Assembly: GCA_947501685.1 (NCBI GenBank)
Contig: CANMWQ010000001.1
Location: 620,001 to 684,000, forward strand
Direction of reading: 5' to 3'
DNA length: 64,000 nt
From: an uncultured Litoreibacter sp.
Lineage (GTDB): Bacteria; Pseudomonadota; Alphaproteobacteria; Rhodobacterales; Rhodobacteraceae
Part shown: positions 26,811 to 36,306 of the stretch, piece after piece
How the letters are laid out: each line of letters begins with the position of its first letter
How positions within the stretch are numbered: position 1 is the first letter of the stretch
Notes under the pieces: model-generated
The model's input: the letters and a program-made list of their open reading frames with translations, nothing else
Told to the model about the DNA's origin: nothing
Databases searched by the model: none
Translations under genes and position numbers: made by a program

Positions 26811-27980
26811 ATGACTGAGATGGTGTATGGCACCGTAACGGCGCGCGTGGGCGAGCCGATCCTTCCCAAATGGTGGCGCACGGTGGACCGCTGGTCGATG
26901 GCCTGCGTCTTCGCGCTGTTCGGCGTGGGGCTCTTGCTGGGGCTCGCGGCGTCTCCACCGCTGGCGGCCAAAAACGGGCTGGACCCGTTTCACTATGTCT
27001 CCAAACAGGCGTTTTTTGGCTGCATCGCGATGAGCGTGATGGTCTGCATCTCGATGATGTCCACGCAGATGGTGCGCCGCTTGGCGATCATGGTCTTCGC
27101 TGTGACCTTCGTGGCGCTGATCCTGCTGCCGGTGTTTGGCACGGATTTCGGCAAAGGGGCCACGCGCTGGTACTCGCTGGGCTTTGCCTCCATCCAGCCC
27201 TCTGAATTTCTCAAACCCGTCTTCATCGTGCTCTCGGCCTGGCTGATCGCCGCCAGTCAGGAGATCAACGGCCCGCCGGGCAAGACCGCCTCTTTCGTGC
27301 TGATGGCCATCGTGGTGGGTTTTCTGGCCATGCAGCCCGATTTCGGGCAGGCCTGCCTGATCCTCTTTGGTTGGGCCGTGGTCTATTTCGTGGCCGGAGC
27401 GCCGCTATTTTTGCTCATTGGCATGGCAGGCGTGGTGATTGTTGCGGGCGTCAGCGCCTATAATATGTCGGACCATTTTGCGCGTCGCATCGACGGGTTT
27501 CTTTCCGCAGAGGTCGACCCGACCACGCAGCTGGGCTACGCCACCAACGCGATCCGCGAGGGCGGTTTCTTCGGTGTGGGCGTCGGCGAGGGCTCCGTCA
27601 AATGGTCGCTGCCCGACGCGCATACCGATTTCATCATCGCCGTCGCCGCGGAGGAATATGGGCTCGTGATGGTCATCGCGATCATCTCGCTCTACGCCAT
27701 TTTCACCATGCGCTCGCTGCACCGGCTGACCCGCGAACGCGACCCGTTTATTCGGCTTGCAGGCACCGGGCTCGCGGCAATGTTCGCCATGCAGGCGATC
27801 ATCAATATGGGCGTCGCTGTGCGGCTGCTGCCCGCCAAGGGGATGACGCTACCTTTCGTGTCCAACGGAGGCTCCTCGCTGATCGCGGGGGGCATCGCGC
27901 TGGGGATGCTTCTGGCCTTCACCCGCTCGCGCCCGCAAGGAGATATGCGTGACATCATGATCCAAGGCGGCCGGGGATGA
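26811..27980 (+). CDS. ftsW: septal peptidoglycan glycosyltransferase FtsW
   Basis: This 389-residue SEDS-family membrane protein with about ten helices polymerises lipid II at the septum with FtsI. The SEDS blocks are visible: [36 protein letters not shown], and near the end [21 protein letters not shown] 26811 is used and ATG 26820 is a possible alternative. Because the antisense gene separates it from murD, ftsW-murG-murC probably has its own promoter in the 208-base gap, which also holds a CCCGA/TCGGG hairpin. It overlaps murG by 4 bases. Confidence 0.95.
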   Translation: MTEMVYGTVTARVGEPILPKWWRTVDRWSMACVFALFGVGLLLGLAASPPLAAKNGLDPFHYVSKQAFFGCIAMSVMVCISMMSTQMVRRLAIMVFAVTFVALILLPVFGTDFGKGATRWYSLGFASIQPSEFLKPVFIVLSAWLIAASQEINGPPGKTASFVLMAIVVGFLAMQPDFGQACLILFGWAVVYFVAGAPLFLLIGMAGVVIVAGVSAYNMSDHFARRIDGFLSAEVDPTTQLGYATNAIREGGFFGVGVGEGSVKWSLPDAHTDFIIAVAAEEYGLVMVIAIISLYAIFTMRSLHRLTRERDPFIRLAGTGLAAMFAMQAIINMGVAVRLLPAKGMTLPFVSNGGSSLIAGGIALGMLLAFTRSRPQGDMRDIMIQGGRG

Positions 27981-29074
27981 GCGCGCCGCTTCTGGTGATC
28001 GCCGCTGGCGGCACGGGCGGGCATATGTTTCCCGCGCAAGCGCTGGCCGAGGCGATGCTGGCGCAAGGCTGGCGGGTCAAGCTGACCACGGATGCGCGCG
28101 GCGCGCGCTACGTCTCGGGCTTCCCGCATAGCGTGCAGATCGAAGAGCTGAAATCAGCGACCTTCGCCCGCGCCGGGCTAGCCAACAAGCTGACCGCGCC
28201 CTTCAAACTGGCCGCAGGCGTGCTGTCGGCCATGGCGAATTTCAAACGCGACCGCCCTGCGGTCGTGGTGGGCTTTGGCGGCTATCCGTCCTTTCCGGCC
28301 ATTGCCGCTGCGTGGTTGTTGCGCCTGCCGCGCATGATCCATGAGCAAAACGGCGTGCTGGGCCGGGTCAATCAGGCCTTCGCCACCCGCGTCGACAAGA
28401 TCGCCTGCGGCACATGGCCCACCGCATTGCCGGGGGGCGTCGAGGGCGTGTTCACTGGCAACCCGGTGCGCCGCTCCGTGCTGGAGCGCGCAGGAGCCGC
28501 GTATATTCCGCCGGGCGACTACCCGATGAGCCTTGTCGTGATCGGTGGCAGCCAAGGCGCGCGCATTCTGGCGCAAGTGGTGCCGCGCGCGGTGGCGCTT
28601 TTGCCCTATGAGCTGCGCCAACGTATTCGCGTTGCCCAACAGGCCCGCGACGACGATGCAAACGAGGCCGCAACCATCTACGCCCAAGCCGGGGTCTCCG
28701 CCGAGGTCGAGCCGTTCTTTCAAGACATCCCCAGCCGCTTTTCCGAGGCGCAACTGGTGATCGCACGCTCCGGGGCCTCGACGGTGGCGGATCTGTCGGT
28801 CATTGGACGTCCCTCCATTCTGGTGCCTCTGGCCGCCGCGATCCGCGACGAGCAAACCGCAAATGCACGTGGTTTGACCAGCGCAGGTGCCGCCGTGTTG
28901 ATGCCCGAAAGCCTGTTCACGCCCGAAGCGCTGGCCGAGCAGATCAACAACATCCTGACCAACGAGCCCGCAGCCACCCAGATGGCCAACGCGGCGCTTG
29001 GCACCGGAAAGCCAGACGCCACGGAGGCGCTGGTGGCCCTGACGCTAGAGCTGAACGAGAAGAACCGCCGATGA
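27977..29074 (+). CDS. murG: UDP-GlcNAc:lipid I N-acetylglucosaminyltransferase MurG
   Basis: This 365-residue GT28-family enzyme makes lipid II on the cytoplasmic face of the inner membrane. The N-terminal glycine-rich loop [16 protein letters not shown], the second GGSQGARIL and the UDP-GlcNAc site region [11 protein letters not shown] with [12 protein letters not shown] are present. It overlaps ftsW and murC by 4 bases each, so the three genes are probably translated as a coupled unit. Confidence 0.96.
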   Translation: MSAPLLVIAAGGTGGHMFPAQALAEAMLAQGWRVKLTTDARGARYVSGFPHSVQIEELKSATFARAGLANKLTAPFKLAAGVLSAMANFKRDRPAVVVGFGGYPSFPAIAAAWLLRLPRMIHEQNGVLGRVNQAFATRVDKIACGTWPTALPGGVEGVFTGNPVRRSVLERAGAAYIPPGDYPMSLVVIGGSQGARILAQVVPRAVALLPYELRQRIRVAQQARDDDANEAATIYAQAGVSAEVEPFFQDIPSRFSEAQLVIARSGASTVADLSVIGRPSILVPLAAAIRDEQTANARGLTSAGAAVLMPESLFTPEALAEQINNILTNEPAATQMANAALGTGKPDATEALVALTLELNEKNRR

Positions 29075-30471
29075 ACGCTGCTGCCACAAAACTGCCCCTT
29101 GAGCTGGGCGCTATTCACTTCGTCGGTATCGGAGGTATCGGCATGTCTGGCATCGCAGAGGTGCTCTTGAACCACGGCTATTCGGTGCAGGGCTCGGATC
29201 AGAAGACCTCCAAGATCACCGACCGGCTGGCAGAGCTGGGGGCTAAGATTTTTGAAGGGCAGAAAGCCGCTAACCTTGAGAATGCCGACGTCGTCGTGAT
29301 TTCCTCCGCCATCAAACCGGGCAACCCGGAGCTGGACGCGGCGCGCGCGCAAGGCCTGCCCGTAGTGCGCCGCGCCGAGATGCTGGCCGAGCTGATGAGG
29401 CTAAAATCGAACATTGCTGTCGGTGGCACGCATGGCAAAACCACCACGACCACGATGGTCGCCGCCTTGCTGGATGGCGGCGGGATTGACCCCACGGTGA
29501 TCAATGGCGGGATCATTCATGCCTATGGCTCGAACGCGCGCGTGGGGCAGGGCGAGTGGATGGTGGTTGAGGCCGATGAAAGCGACGGCACGTTCAACCG
29601 CCTGCCTGCGACCATCGCGATTGTGACCAATATCGACCCCGAGCATATGGAGCATTGGGGCGATTTCGACACGCTAAGGCAGGGGTTTCTGGAGTTCGTC
29701 TCGAACATCCCCTTTTACGGTCTGGCCGTGTGTTGCACCGATCACCCCGAGGTGCAGGCGCTGGTCGGCAAGATCACCGACCGCCGCGTGGTGACATTCG
29801 GATTCAATACCCAGGCCGATGTGCGGGCCATCAATTTGAGCTACAGAAACGGCTCGGCCTATTTTGATATTGCGCTGCAAAATGACGGCATGGTCATCGA
29901 GGGCTGCGAGTTGCCGATGCCGGGCGATCACAACGTCTCCAACGCGCTGGCGGCAGTCGCCGTGGCGCGGCATCTGGGGCTGAAAGCCTCCGAGATCAAA
30001 GCGGCGCTGGCGGGTTTTGGCGGGGTAAACCGCCGCTTTACCAAAGTGGGCGAGGTGAATGGCGTCACGATCATCGACGATTACGGCCACCATCCCGTCG
30101 AGATCGCCGCCGTGCTGAAGGCCGCGCGGCAGGCAACCGAAGGCCGGGTGATCGCGGTGCATCAGCCGCACAGGTTCTCGCGGCTGCATGATCTGTTTGA
30201 CGATTTTTGCTCCTGCTTCAATGACGCCGATATCGTGGGCATCTCTGACGTGTTTTCGGCGGGGGAGGACCCGATCAAAGGTGCCAGCCGTGACGATTTG
30301 GTCGCAGGCCTGACGCGCCACGGCCACCGTGACGCGCGGATCATTGAAGATGAAGACGCGCTGGAAGCTTTGGTCCGCGCAGAGGCAAAACCCGGAGATA
30401 TGGTGGTTTGCTTGGGCGCAGGCACAATCAGCAGTTGGGCGATTGGCTTGCCGGAGCGGCTGAGTTCTTAA
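29071..30471 (+). CDS. murC: UDP-N-acetylmuramate:L-alanine ligase MurC
   Basis: This 466-residue ligase adds the first amino acid to UDP-MurNAc. The N-terminal segment [16 protein letters not shown] is the family hallmark. The ATP site is [14 protein letters not shown], followed by [20 protein letters not shown] and the late block [11 protein letters not shown] copy of the TATTTTTTGAA repeat follows the stop (about 30485-30508). Confidence 0.96.
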   Translation: MNAAATKLPLELGAIHFVGIGGIGMSGIAEVLLNHGYSVQGSDQKTSKITDRLAELGAKIFEGQKAANLENADVVVISSAIKPGNPELDAARAQGLPVVRRAEMLAELMRLKSNIAVGGTHGKTTTTTMVAALLDGGGIDPTVINGGIIHAYGSNARVGQGEWMVVEADESDGTFNRLPATIAIVTNIDPEHMEHWGDFDTLRQGFLEFVSNIPFYGLAVCCTDHPEVQALVGKITDRRVVTFGFNTQADVRAINLSYRNGSAYFDIALQNDGMVIEGCELPMPGDHNVSNALAAVAVARHLGLKASEIKAALAGFGGVNRRFTKVGEVNGVTIIDDYGHHPVEIAAVLKAARQATEGRVIAVHQPHRFSRLHDLFDDFCSCFNDADIVGISDVFSAGEDPIKGASRDDLVAGLTRHGHRDARIIEDEDALEALVRAEAKPGDMVVCLGAGTISSWAIGLPERLSS

Positions 30472-30484
30472 CCCTCCGCTCTGA

Positions 30485-30508
30485 GGCGGTATTTTTTGAA
30501 TTGGATTG
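30485..30508 (+). repeat. divergent copy of the intergenic TATTTTTGAA repeat after murC
   Basis: GGCGGTATTTTTTGAATTGG matches the repeat core (GAGTATTTTTGAA) with one extra T. It follows the murC stop in the same orientation. Confidence 0.45.
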
Positions 30509-30605
30509 CACTTAAAATGAGACGCCAAGGCCACAAAAAGGCTGACTCTCTCCAAATTCCATGCGATTACCAACTCAGTTTTTGCGCATGTGTGGGGGAC
30601 ACGTC

Positions 30606-30860
30606 GTGAGTTTGTCGCTTTTGCTGGCCGCCATCTGGGCCATCTCGGCCACTTTGGTGGCCTTTCTGCCGATGCGGTATCAATACCCGCCGGGTCTGGT
30701 CCTGCTTGTCGCGGCACCGTGCCTGCTGGTGTATATCGGCGTTCAGCACGGCATTTGGGTGGCGCTTCTGGGGCTGTTTGGTTTCGTGTCAATGTTCCGC
30801 AACCCGCTGATCTTTTTCTGGCGCATGGCGCGCGGTGAAAAGCCGGAGGTGCCGCGATGA
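30606..30860 (+). CDS. small membrane protein, DUF2484-like
   Basis: This 84-residue hydrophobic protein has three likely membrane segments (LSLLLAAIWAISATLVAFL, PPGLVLLVAAPCLLVYIGV, and GIWVALLGLFGFVSMF) and a basic C-terminus. It resembles the DUF2484 proteins commonly found between murC and murB in Rhodobacteraceae; no function is established for that family. The GTG at 30606 gives a typical N-terminus, but ATG 30588 cannot be excluded. It overlaps the next small gene by 4 bases. Confidence 0.7.
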   Translation: MSLSLLLAAIWAISATLVAFLPMRYQYPPGLVLLVAAPCLLVYIGVQHGIWVALLGLFGFVSMFRNPLIFFWRMARGEKPEVPR

Positions 30861-31129
30861 GCTGGCCTTTGGTTCTTGCATTGGCGTGGCTGGTTGTCGC
30901 CAACCTGATGGCCATCATCCCCTCGCGCGACAATCACTGGCGGCGTGCTTACGTACTCATTGCCATCGGGATCCCGCTTCTGGGCTGGCTGACATGGGAA
31001 AATGGTCCCTGGATTGGCCTGATCGCATTGGCCGCAGGGGCGTCGATCCTGCGCTGGCCTGTGCGCTATTTTGGCCGCTGGATGCGCCGGGTGCTGGGGT
31101 TGCAAAAGCCAATCGAGCCTGCGGAATAG
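30857..31129 (+). CDS. small membrane protein between murC and murB
   Basis: This 90-residue protein has three hydrophobic segments (LVLALAWLVVANLMAII, RAYVLIAIGIPLLGWLTW, WIGLIALAAGASILRW) and a basic, arginine-rich tail. Family is not recognised with certainty. Its ATG overlaps the stop of the DUF2484-like gene, so the two are coupled and may act together at the membrane, possibly in envelope synthesis given the setting. Confidence 0.7.
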   Translation: MSWPLVLALAWLVVANLMAIIPSRDNHWRRAYVLIAIGIPLLGWLTWENGPWIGLIALAAGASILRWPVRYFGRWMRRVLGLQKPIEPAE

Positions 31130-31152
31130 AAGGCTGACCGACCCTGCGGGGC

Positions 31153-31174
31153 GGATATTTTTGAACATGGAAAG
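31153..31174 (+). repeat. copy of the intergenic repeat before the murB remnant
   Basis: GGATATTTTTGAACATGGAA is a variant of the GAGTATTTTTGAA-type repeat found after other genes in the window. It follows the small membrane gene in the same orientation. Confidence 0.55.
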
Positions 31175-31192
31175 CGGATAGGGGCAGTCAAG

Positions 31193-31345
31193 GTGACGCA
31201 AGTTTGGCCCGAGACACGCGGGGCGCTGAGGCCGGACCGCGCGCTGGCAGACCTGACATGGCTGCAGGTCGGGGGGCTGCGACGGCTCTGTTTCAACCGG
31301 CTGGGGCTGGTGTTTTTCGTTTCGGCTATGCTGATGGTCCTACCC
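31193..31345 (+). pseudogene. murB 5' remnant (truncated and frameshifted)
   Basis: The translated start (GTG 31193) reads RGALRPDRALADLTWLQVGG, aligning with [20 protein letters not shown] of the intact murB 600 bases downstream. After VGG the frame shifts by one base: a second frame continues ATALFQPA, matching ARALFQPA of murB, and then similarity fades near GYADGP (murB AYEGP). Only the first 50 or so codons are left. The remnant keeps the native upstream context (repeat, purine-rich site GATAGGGG before the GTG), whereas the intact murB does not. Confidence 0.85.
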
Positions 31346-31493
31346 CAAGGGCTTCTCGCAGGATTGCGCCACTCCCGCCAGCGAGGGCGTTAGCCGCAAG
31401 TAAAAGGGCGGGCCCTCGCGGCAAACAATCGCCTCATTGGTGCCCCGATCGCATGATAGCCGATCTCTTCACGAATTGAGTTGGAGAGACGTG

Positions 31494-31796
31494 ATGGAGA
31501 ATTTGGTTGGTAACGAGGCCCTTACGATGGGAACGATCTTGGTGGGTTGGCTAGCGATCTTGATTGTGCGTGGTGCGAAGTGGGGAATTGTCACAAGTGT
31601 TGTCTTCGGGGCTATTGTGACTTTTAGTGTTGTGACAGGCATATACGCGAGCCCTGAAGCCGATGTCACTCGGTTGCCTGTCGTTATCTCCGTAATTCTA
31701 CCTCTTTCGATCTTGGTCTTCCTGGTTCCTTTCGGCGTCTGTGCGCTGTTGAGGTTATTGCTCCGAACTCTGACGGGTACTAGCGCGCCCGCTTAA
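31494..31796 (+). CDS. small hydrophobic protein of atypical composition, inserted before murB
   Basis: This 100-residue protein has three hydrophobic stretches ([37 protein letters not shown], and [18 protein letters not shown]) and no recognised family. ATG 31494 follows GGAGAGAC. Its codons use far more GTT, ATT, TTG and ACT than the neighbours, and base composition is visibly less GC-rich, which suggests recent transfer. It lies between the murB remnant and the intact murB, inside the division operon. Confidence 0.6.
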   Translation: MENLVGNEALTMGTILVGWLAILIVRGAKWGIVTSVVFGAIVTFSVVTGIYASPEADVTRLPVVISVILPLSILVFLVPFGVCALLRLLLRTLTGTSAPA

Positions 31797-31818
31797 TTTG
31801 TTGCATAGCCTTCGCGCT

Positions 31819-32739
31819 ATGCAAGATGCAGTTCGTCAGATTCCGACCCGTGGGCCACTCACGCCAGACAGGCCACTCGCTGACCTGACATGGTTGCGTG
31901 TTGGTGGTCCGGCGCGGGCGCTGTTTCAACCGGCTGACCGCGCGGATTTGTGCGATTTTCTGAAAGCCTATGAGGGTCCTGTGTTCCCGATGGGGGTGGG
32001 CTCGAACGTGATCATTCGCGACGGTGGGCTGGACGCGGTGGTGATCCGGCTGGGGCGGGGCTTCTACGGGTTTGAGGTGGATGGCACGCGGGTGACCTGT
32101 GGTCCGGCGCTGTTGGACGCGCATTGTGCGCGCAAGGCGGCGGATGCGGGGCTGGACCTGACGTTCCTGCGCACCATCCCCGGTGCCATTGGCGGTGCTG
32201 TTGCAATGAATGCGGGCTGCTATGGCAGCTATATGGCGGATGTGTTTGTGGAGGCGACGGTCGTGCTGCGCTCGGGCGAGGTTGTGGTTTTGACCCGCGA
32301 TGATCTGCACTTTGCCTATAGGCAATCGCAATTGCCGCAAGGGGCGGTGATCGTTGAGGTGGTAATGGAGGCTCCAACGGGCGAGCCTGCTGCCTTGCAT
32401 GCCCGCATGGAAGAGCAACTCGCCAAGCGCGACGCAACGCAGCCCACAAAGGACCGCACGGCGGGATCGACTTTTCGCAACCCGGCGGGGTTTTCCTCGA
32501 CTGGGCGGGCCGATGACAGCCATGAGCTGAAGGCTTGGAAGGTGATTGACGACGCCGGATTGCGCGGCACGCGGCTGGGCGGGGCGCAGATGAGCGAGAA
32601 ACACCCCAACTTTCTGATCAACACCGGCGGGGCGACGGCGGCGGATCTGGAAGATTTGGGCGAGCAGGTGCGGAAAAAGGTTTTCGAGCACAGCGGAATT
32701 GAGTTACACTGGGAAGTGCTTCGCGTAGGGTTTAGGTAA
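31819..32739 (+). CDS. murB: UDP-N-acetylenolpyruvoylglucosamine reductase MurB
   Basis: This 306-residue FAD enzyme reduces UDP-GlcNAc-enolpyruvate to UDP-MurNAc. The FAD-binding segment is [20 protein letters not shown], with [20 protein letters not shown] and GSTFRNP, and the C-terminal block [19 protein letters not shown] 31819 (MQDAVRQI) is used; a TTG at 31798 is possible and neither has a clear ribosome-binding site. A GCATAG/CTATGC inverted repeat (31803-31822) overlaps the start region and may mark a recombination junction with the insert upstream. Confidence 0.94.
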   Translation: MQDAVRQIPTRGPLTPDRPLADLTWLRVGGPARALFQPADRADLCDFLKAYEGPVFPMGVGSNVIIRDGGLDAVVIRLGRGFYGFEVDGTRVTCGPALLDAHCARKAADAGLDLTFLRTIPGAIGGAVAMNAGCYGSYMADVFVEATVVLRSGEVVVLTRDDLHFAYRQSQLPQGAVIVEVVMEAPTGEPAALHARMEEQLAKRDATQPTKDRTAGSTFRNPAGFSSTGRADDSHELKAWKVIDDAGLRGTRLGGAQMSEKHPNFLINTGGATAADLEDLGEQVRKKVFEHSGIELHWEVLRVGFR

Positions 32740-32825
32740 GCCCGCGCGGCGGTAAATTGGAGCGGCCAAAAGGCTGCCCGAGAAAAGGCCCGGAGATAAG
32801 GGTCCAAGATAAACACGAGGCGGCT

Positions 32826-33740
32826 ATGTCGAGCAGGGCATTCCGTAAAGTGGCGGTACTGATGGGTGGCCCCTCGGCTGAGCGCGAGGTGTCTCTGTCT
32901 ACGGGGCGTGCCTGCGCTGCGGCTTTGCGGGACGAGGGATATGAGGTGGTCGAGCTGGACGCGGGTCCGGACCTTGCCGCGCGTCTTTCCGAGATTTCTC
33001 CCGATTGCTGTTTCAACGCCCTGCATGGCCGTTGGGGTGAAGATGGCTGTGTACAAGGCCTGCTGGAGTGGATGGGGTTGCCCTACACGCATTCGGGCGT
33101 GCTGGCCTCGGCCCTTGCGATGGACAAGGAGCGCACCAAAGAGATTTACCGGCTGCATGGCCTCCCCGTGGCCGACAGTATGCTGGCCGACAAAGCGGAG
33201 GTTATGGCGGGCCATGTGATGGCGGCGCCTTACGTGGTGAAACCCTATAATGAAGGCTCCTCCGTTGGGGTCTATCTGGTCAGCGACGGCGCGAATGGCC
33301 CGGCGCAATTGGCTGGTGACATGCCCGATACGGTGATGGTCGAGGCGTTTGTGCCGGGGCGTGAGCTGACCGTTTCTGTGCTGGGCGACCGTCCGTTGGA
33401 GCTGACCGATATTCTGACCGATGGCTGGTACGATTATGAGGCGAAATACGCCGAAGGGGGCTCGCGCCATGTGGTGCCTGCCGAGGTGCCGAGCGACATT
33501 CGCGCGCTGTGTTTTGAGCATGCCGTAACCGCGCATAAGGCGCTGGGCTGCCGGGGCGTGTCGCGTACCGATTATCGCTGGGACGAAAGCAAAGGCGCCG
33601 CCGGGCTGATCTTGCTTGAGACCAACACCCAGCCGGGGATGACCGGCACTTCGCTGACGCCCGAGCAGGCGCAGGCGGCGGGAATGACCATGGGCGCGCT
33701 CTGCGCCTGGCTGGTGGAGGACGCGTCATGCGGGCGGTGA
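32826..33740 (+). CDS. ddl: D-alanine:D-alanine ligase
   Basis: This 304-residue ATP-grasp enzyme makes D-Ala-D-Ala for MurF. The N-terminal motif VAVLMGGPSAEREVSLSTG, HGRWGEDGCVQGLLEWMGLP and the C-terminal ETNTQPGMTGTSLTPEQA are family hallmarks. ATG 32826 gives the usual start, 86 bases after the murB stop, and the ORF-track start at 32757 is rejected. Its 3' end overlaps ftsQ by 13 bases. Confidence 0.96.
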   Translation: MSSRAFRKVAVLMGGPSAEREVSLSTGRACAAALRDEGYEVVELDAGPDLAARLSEISPDCCFNALHGRWGEDGCVQGLLEWMGLPYTHSGVLASALAMDKERTKEIYRLHGLPVADSMLADKAEVMAGHVMAAPYVVKPYNEGSSVGVYLVSDGANGPAQLAGDMPDTVMVEAFVPGRELTVSVLGDRPLELTDILTDGWYDYEAKYAEGGSRHVVPAEVPSDIRALCFEHAVTAHKALGCRGVSRTDYRWDESKGAAGLILLETNTQPGMTGTSLTPEQAQAAGMTMGALCAWLVEDASCGR

Positions 33741-34618
33741 AGCGGAGCCCAAAGATCAGGCGCGATCCGGCCCCCAGCAAATGGGCCTACCGCGCCGAGC
33801 GGCTTTGGCTGCGTCCAGGCTTTCGGCGGCTGGTGCGTCTGGGCGCGCCGCTGGGGATCGCGGTTGCGGCGGGCATTTGGTATTTTGGCGACGCCACGCG
33901 CCAGCAGGAGATTGCGGATTGGATGGTGGAGGCGCGGGCCTCCATCGAGACGCGGCCGGAATTCATGGTGAAGGTGATGGCAGTGGACGGCGCGTCCGAC
34001 CTGCTGGACGGCCATATCCGAGAGGTGATGCCGGTGGACCTGCCGGTCTCCAGCTTTGATCTGGACCTTGAGGCGATGCGGCAACAGGTGGAAAGCCTTG
34101 ACGCGGTGGAGCGCGTGGACCTGCGTGTTCGTACGGGGGGCGTGTTGCAGGTGACGGTAGACGAGCGTGTGCCGGCGGTGATCTGGCGCGGGCCGGACGG
34201 GTTGGAGCTGCTTGACGCAAAGGGCCACCGGGTGGCGCCGATTGAGACGCGCGCGCAGCGGGCAGATTTGCCGATTATTGCAGGTGAGGGCGCGGATATG
34301 GCCGTGCCGGAAGCGCTGGCGCTATTGGAGGCCGCAGCCCCGATCGGCGACCGGGTCCATGGCCTTGTGCGGATCAGCGAGCTGCGTTGGGATCTGGTGA
34401 TGGACCGAGGCCAGCGGATCATGCTGCCGCAAAGCGGCGCGGGCCCCGCTCTGGACCGGGTGATCGCATTAAACGAAGCGCAAGACCTCTTGGAACGGGA
34501 TGTTTTGCGGGTGGATATCAGAAACGGCGACAGGCCAACGGTGCGGCTGACGCAAGGCGCGTTGGATGACATGCGTGCGCTGAAAGGCATTGAGATCAAA
34601 GGGAATACGGACGAATGA
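33728..34618 (+). CDS. ftsQ: cell division protein FtsQ
   Basis: This 296-residue bitopic membrane protein has a basic cytoplasmic tail, one transmembrane helix (about residues 38-55: LGAPLGIAVAAGIWYF), a POTRA domain and a beta domain with VERVDLRVRTGGVLQVTVDE and VPAVIWRGPDGLELLDAKG. It recruits FtsL/FtsB to the divisome. It overlaps ddl at its start and ftsA by 4 bases at its end. Confidence 0.92.
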   Translation: MRAVKRSPKIRRDPAPSKWAYRAERLWLRPGFRRLVRLGAPLGIAVAAGIWYFGDATRQQEIADWMVEARASIETRPEFMVKVMAVDGASDLLDGHIREVMPVDLPVSSFDLDLEAMRQQVESLDAVERVDLRVRTGGVLQVTVDERVPAVIWRGPDGLELLDAKGHRVAPIETRAQRADLPIIAGEGADMAVPEALALLEAAAPIGDRVHGLVRISELRWDLVMDRGQRIMLPQSGAGPALDRVIALNEAQDLLERDVLRVDIRNGDRPTVRLTQGALDDMRALKGIEIKGNTDE

Positions 34619-35949
34619 GCGATCTTTACCAAACACAACGTGCAATGCGAAACAAGCGCCAAGCGGCCATCCAGCGGGGCGTGATTGCTGTGCTTGACGT
34701 GGGCTCTGCCAAGATTGCCTGCTTCGTGCTGCGCTTTGACGGGCCCGAGCGGTTTCGCGACGCCGAAGGCATCGGCTCCATGGCGGGGCAATCGGCTTTT
34801 CGGGTGATTGGCGCGGCTACCACGCGCTCGCGCGGGGTGCGTTTTGGCGAGATCGAGACCATGCATGAAACCGAGCGCGCCATTCGCACTGCGGTGCAGG
34901 CGGCCCAGAAAATGGCCAATGTCCGGGTCGATCATGTGATCGCGTGTTTCTCGGGCGCCAAGCCGCGCTCTTACGGGGTGACGGGCTCGGTGGAGCTGCC
35001 GGAAGGTCAGGTCAGCGAAAACTGCGTGGCCCGCGCCTTGGCCAGTTGTGATCTGCCCGATTATGGCGGTGAGCGCGAGGTGCTGCATGCGCAGCCGGTG
35101 AATTTCGCGGTGGATCATCGCTCAGGGTTGGGTGATCCGCGCGGGCAGGCGGGCAACGCGTTGTCGACGGATTTGCATATGCTGACCGTGGACCGCACGC
35201 CCATTGAGAACCTGCTCTATTGCATCAAACGTTGCGATCTGGATGTGGCGGGGATCGCGTCCTCGGCCTATGCGGCCGGGATCTCGTCGCTAGTTGAGGA
35301 TGAGCAGGAACTGGGCGCGGCCTGTATTGATCTGGGTGGCGGCTCAACCGGCATTTCGATCTTCATCAAGAAGCACATGATCTATGCGGATACCGTGCGG
35401 ATGGGCGGGGATCATGTGACCTCCGATATCAGCCAAGGTTTGCAAGTGCCGATGCCGACCGCCGAGCGGATCAAGACGTTTTATGGCGGGGTTGTGGCCA
35501 CTGGCATGGATGACCGTGAGATGATTGATCTGTCCTCGGATACCGGCGATTGGGAGCATGACCGCCGAACGGTCTCGCGTGCCGAGGTGATTGGCGTGAT
35601 GCGGCCCCGGATGGAAGAGATTTTGGAAGAGGTGCGCGTGCGGCTGGATGCGGCAGGGTTTGAGCATTTGCCCTCGCAGCGGATTGTGCTGACGGGCGGG
35701 GCCTCGCAGCTGCCGGGGCTGGACGGCTTGGCCACCAGAATATTGGGACAGCAAGTGCGGCTGGGACGCCCCCTTAGGGTGCAAGGCCTGCCGCAATCGG
35801 TGACGGGGCCAAGCTTTGCCGCCGCCGTCGGCACCTGTTTGTTTGCCGCGCATCCGCAGGATGAGTGGTGGGATTTTGATGTGCCTGTGGACAGCTACCC
35901 TGCGCGTTCGCTGAAGCGGGCGGTGAAGTGGTTCAAGGATAACTGGTAG
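34615..35949 (+). CDS. ftsA: cell division actin-like ATPase FtsA
   Basis: This 444-residue actin-fold protein tethers FtsZ to the membrane. The phosphate 1 loop DVGSAKIACFVLRF, the phosphate 2 region ACIDLGGGSTGISIFI and the adenosine motif IVLTGGASQLPGLDGLA are present. The C-terminus ends in a short basic/aromatic helix (SLKRAVKWFKDNW), the expected membrane-targeting helix. It overlaps ftsQ by 4 bases. A 357-base gap separates it from ftsZ. Confidence 0.95.
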   Translation: MSDLYQTQRAMRNKRQAAIQRGVIAVLDVGSAKIACFVLRFDGPERFRDAEGIGSMAGQSAFRVIGAATTRSRGVRFGEIETMHETERAIRTAVQAAQKMANVRVDHVIACFSGAKPRSYGVTGSVELPEGQVSENCVARALASCDLPDYGGEREVLHAQPVNFAVDHRSGLGDPRGQAGNALSTDLHMLTVDRTPIENLLYCIKRCDLDVAGIASSAYAAGISSLVEDEQELGAACIDLGGGSTGISIFIKKHMIYADTVRMGGDHVTSDISQGLQVPMPTAERIKTFYGGVVATGMDDREMIDLSSDTGDWEHDRRTVSRAEVIGVMRPRMEEILEEVRVRLDAAGFEHLPSQRIVLTGGASQLPGLDGLATRILGQQVRLGRPLRVQGLPQSVTGPSFAAAVGTCLFAAHPQDEWWDFDVPVDSYPARSLKRAVKWFKDNW

Positions 35950-36306
35950 GGCTTTTAGAAAAATGTCGCGCTGACGCGCGGCGAGATGTTTTCCGCGCTT
36001 CGCGCGGTGCCTGCGGCGCGCATATTTGTGCCAAGATGAAACCCTGCATGCGCGCATAGGTCGGCGGCGGGGCTTAATTCATTGGGCATATGGCTGGTGG
36101 TGTGTCGCCCGGCCTCTGCCATATCTGCCGCCTTTGGCAAGATGCCGCTGATAAGCTCTGAGTTTTCCCCAGATTTTGTGGCAAAATTGCCTTTTTCCAC
36201 GTGACGCCACGCGCGACTCTCGGTAGGATCACCGTCAAAGAGGCAAAACTATAAGGGCCAAAGGCCCGTTACGTGCACTTAAAAGTACAGACAGGCGGAC
36301 ATAGTC
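35950..36306 (+). promoter_or_regulatory. ftsA-ftsZ intergenic control region
   Basis: This 357-base gap has no gene. It holds GC-rich inverted repeats after ftsA (about 35968-36020), a divergent copy of the intergenic repeat (CATATTTGTGCCAAGATGAA, 36021-36040), one GANTC site (36215), a TATAAG at 36250 without a convincing -35 box, and a GGGCC-AAA-GGCCC hairpin (36255-36267) 40 bases before ftsZ. It probably contains a separate ftsZ promoter. Confidence 0.5.
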
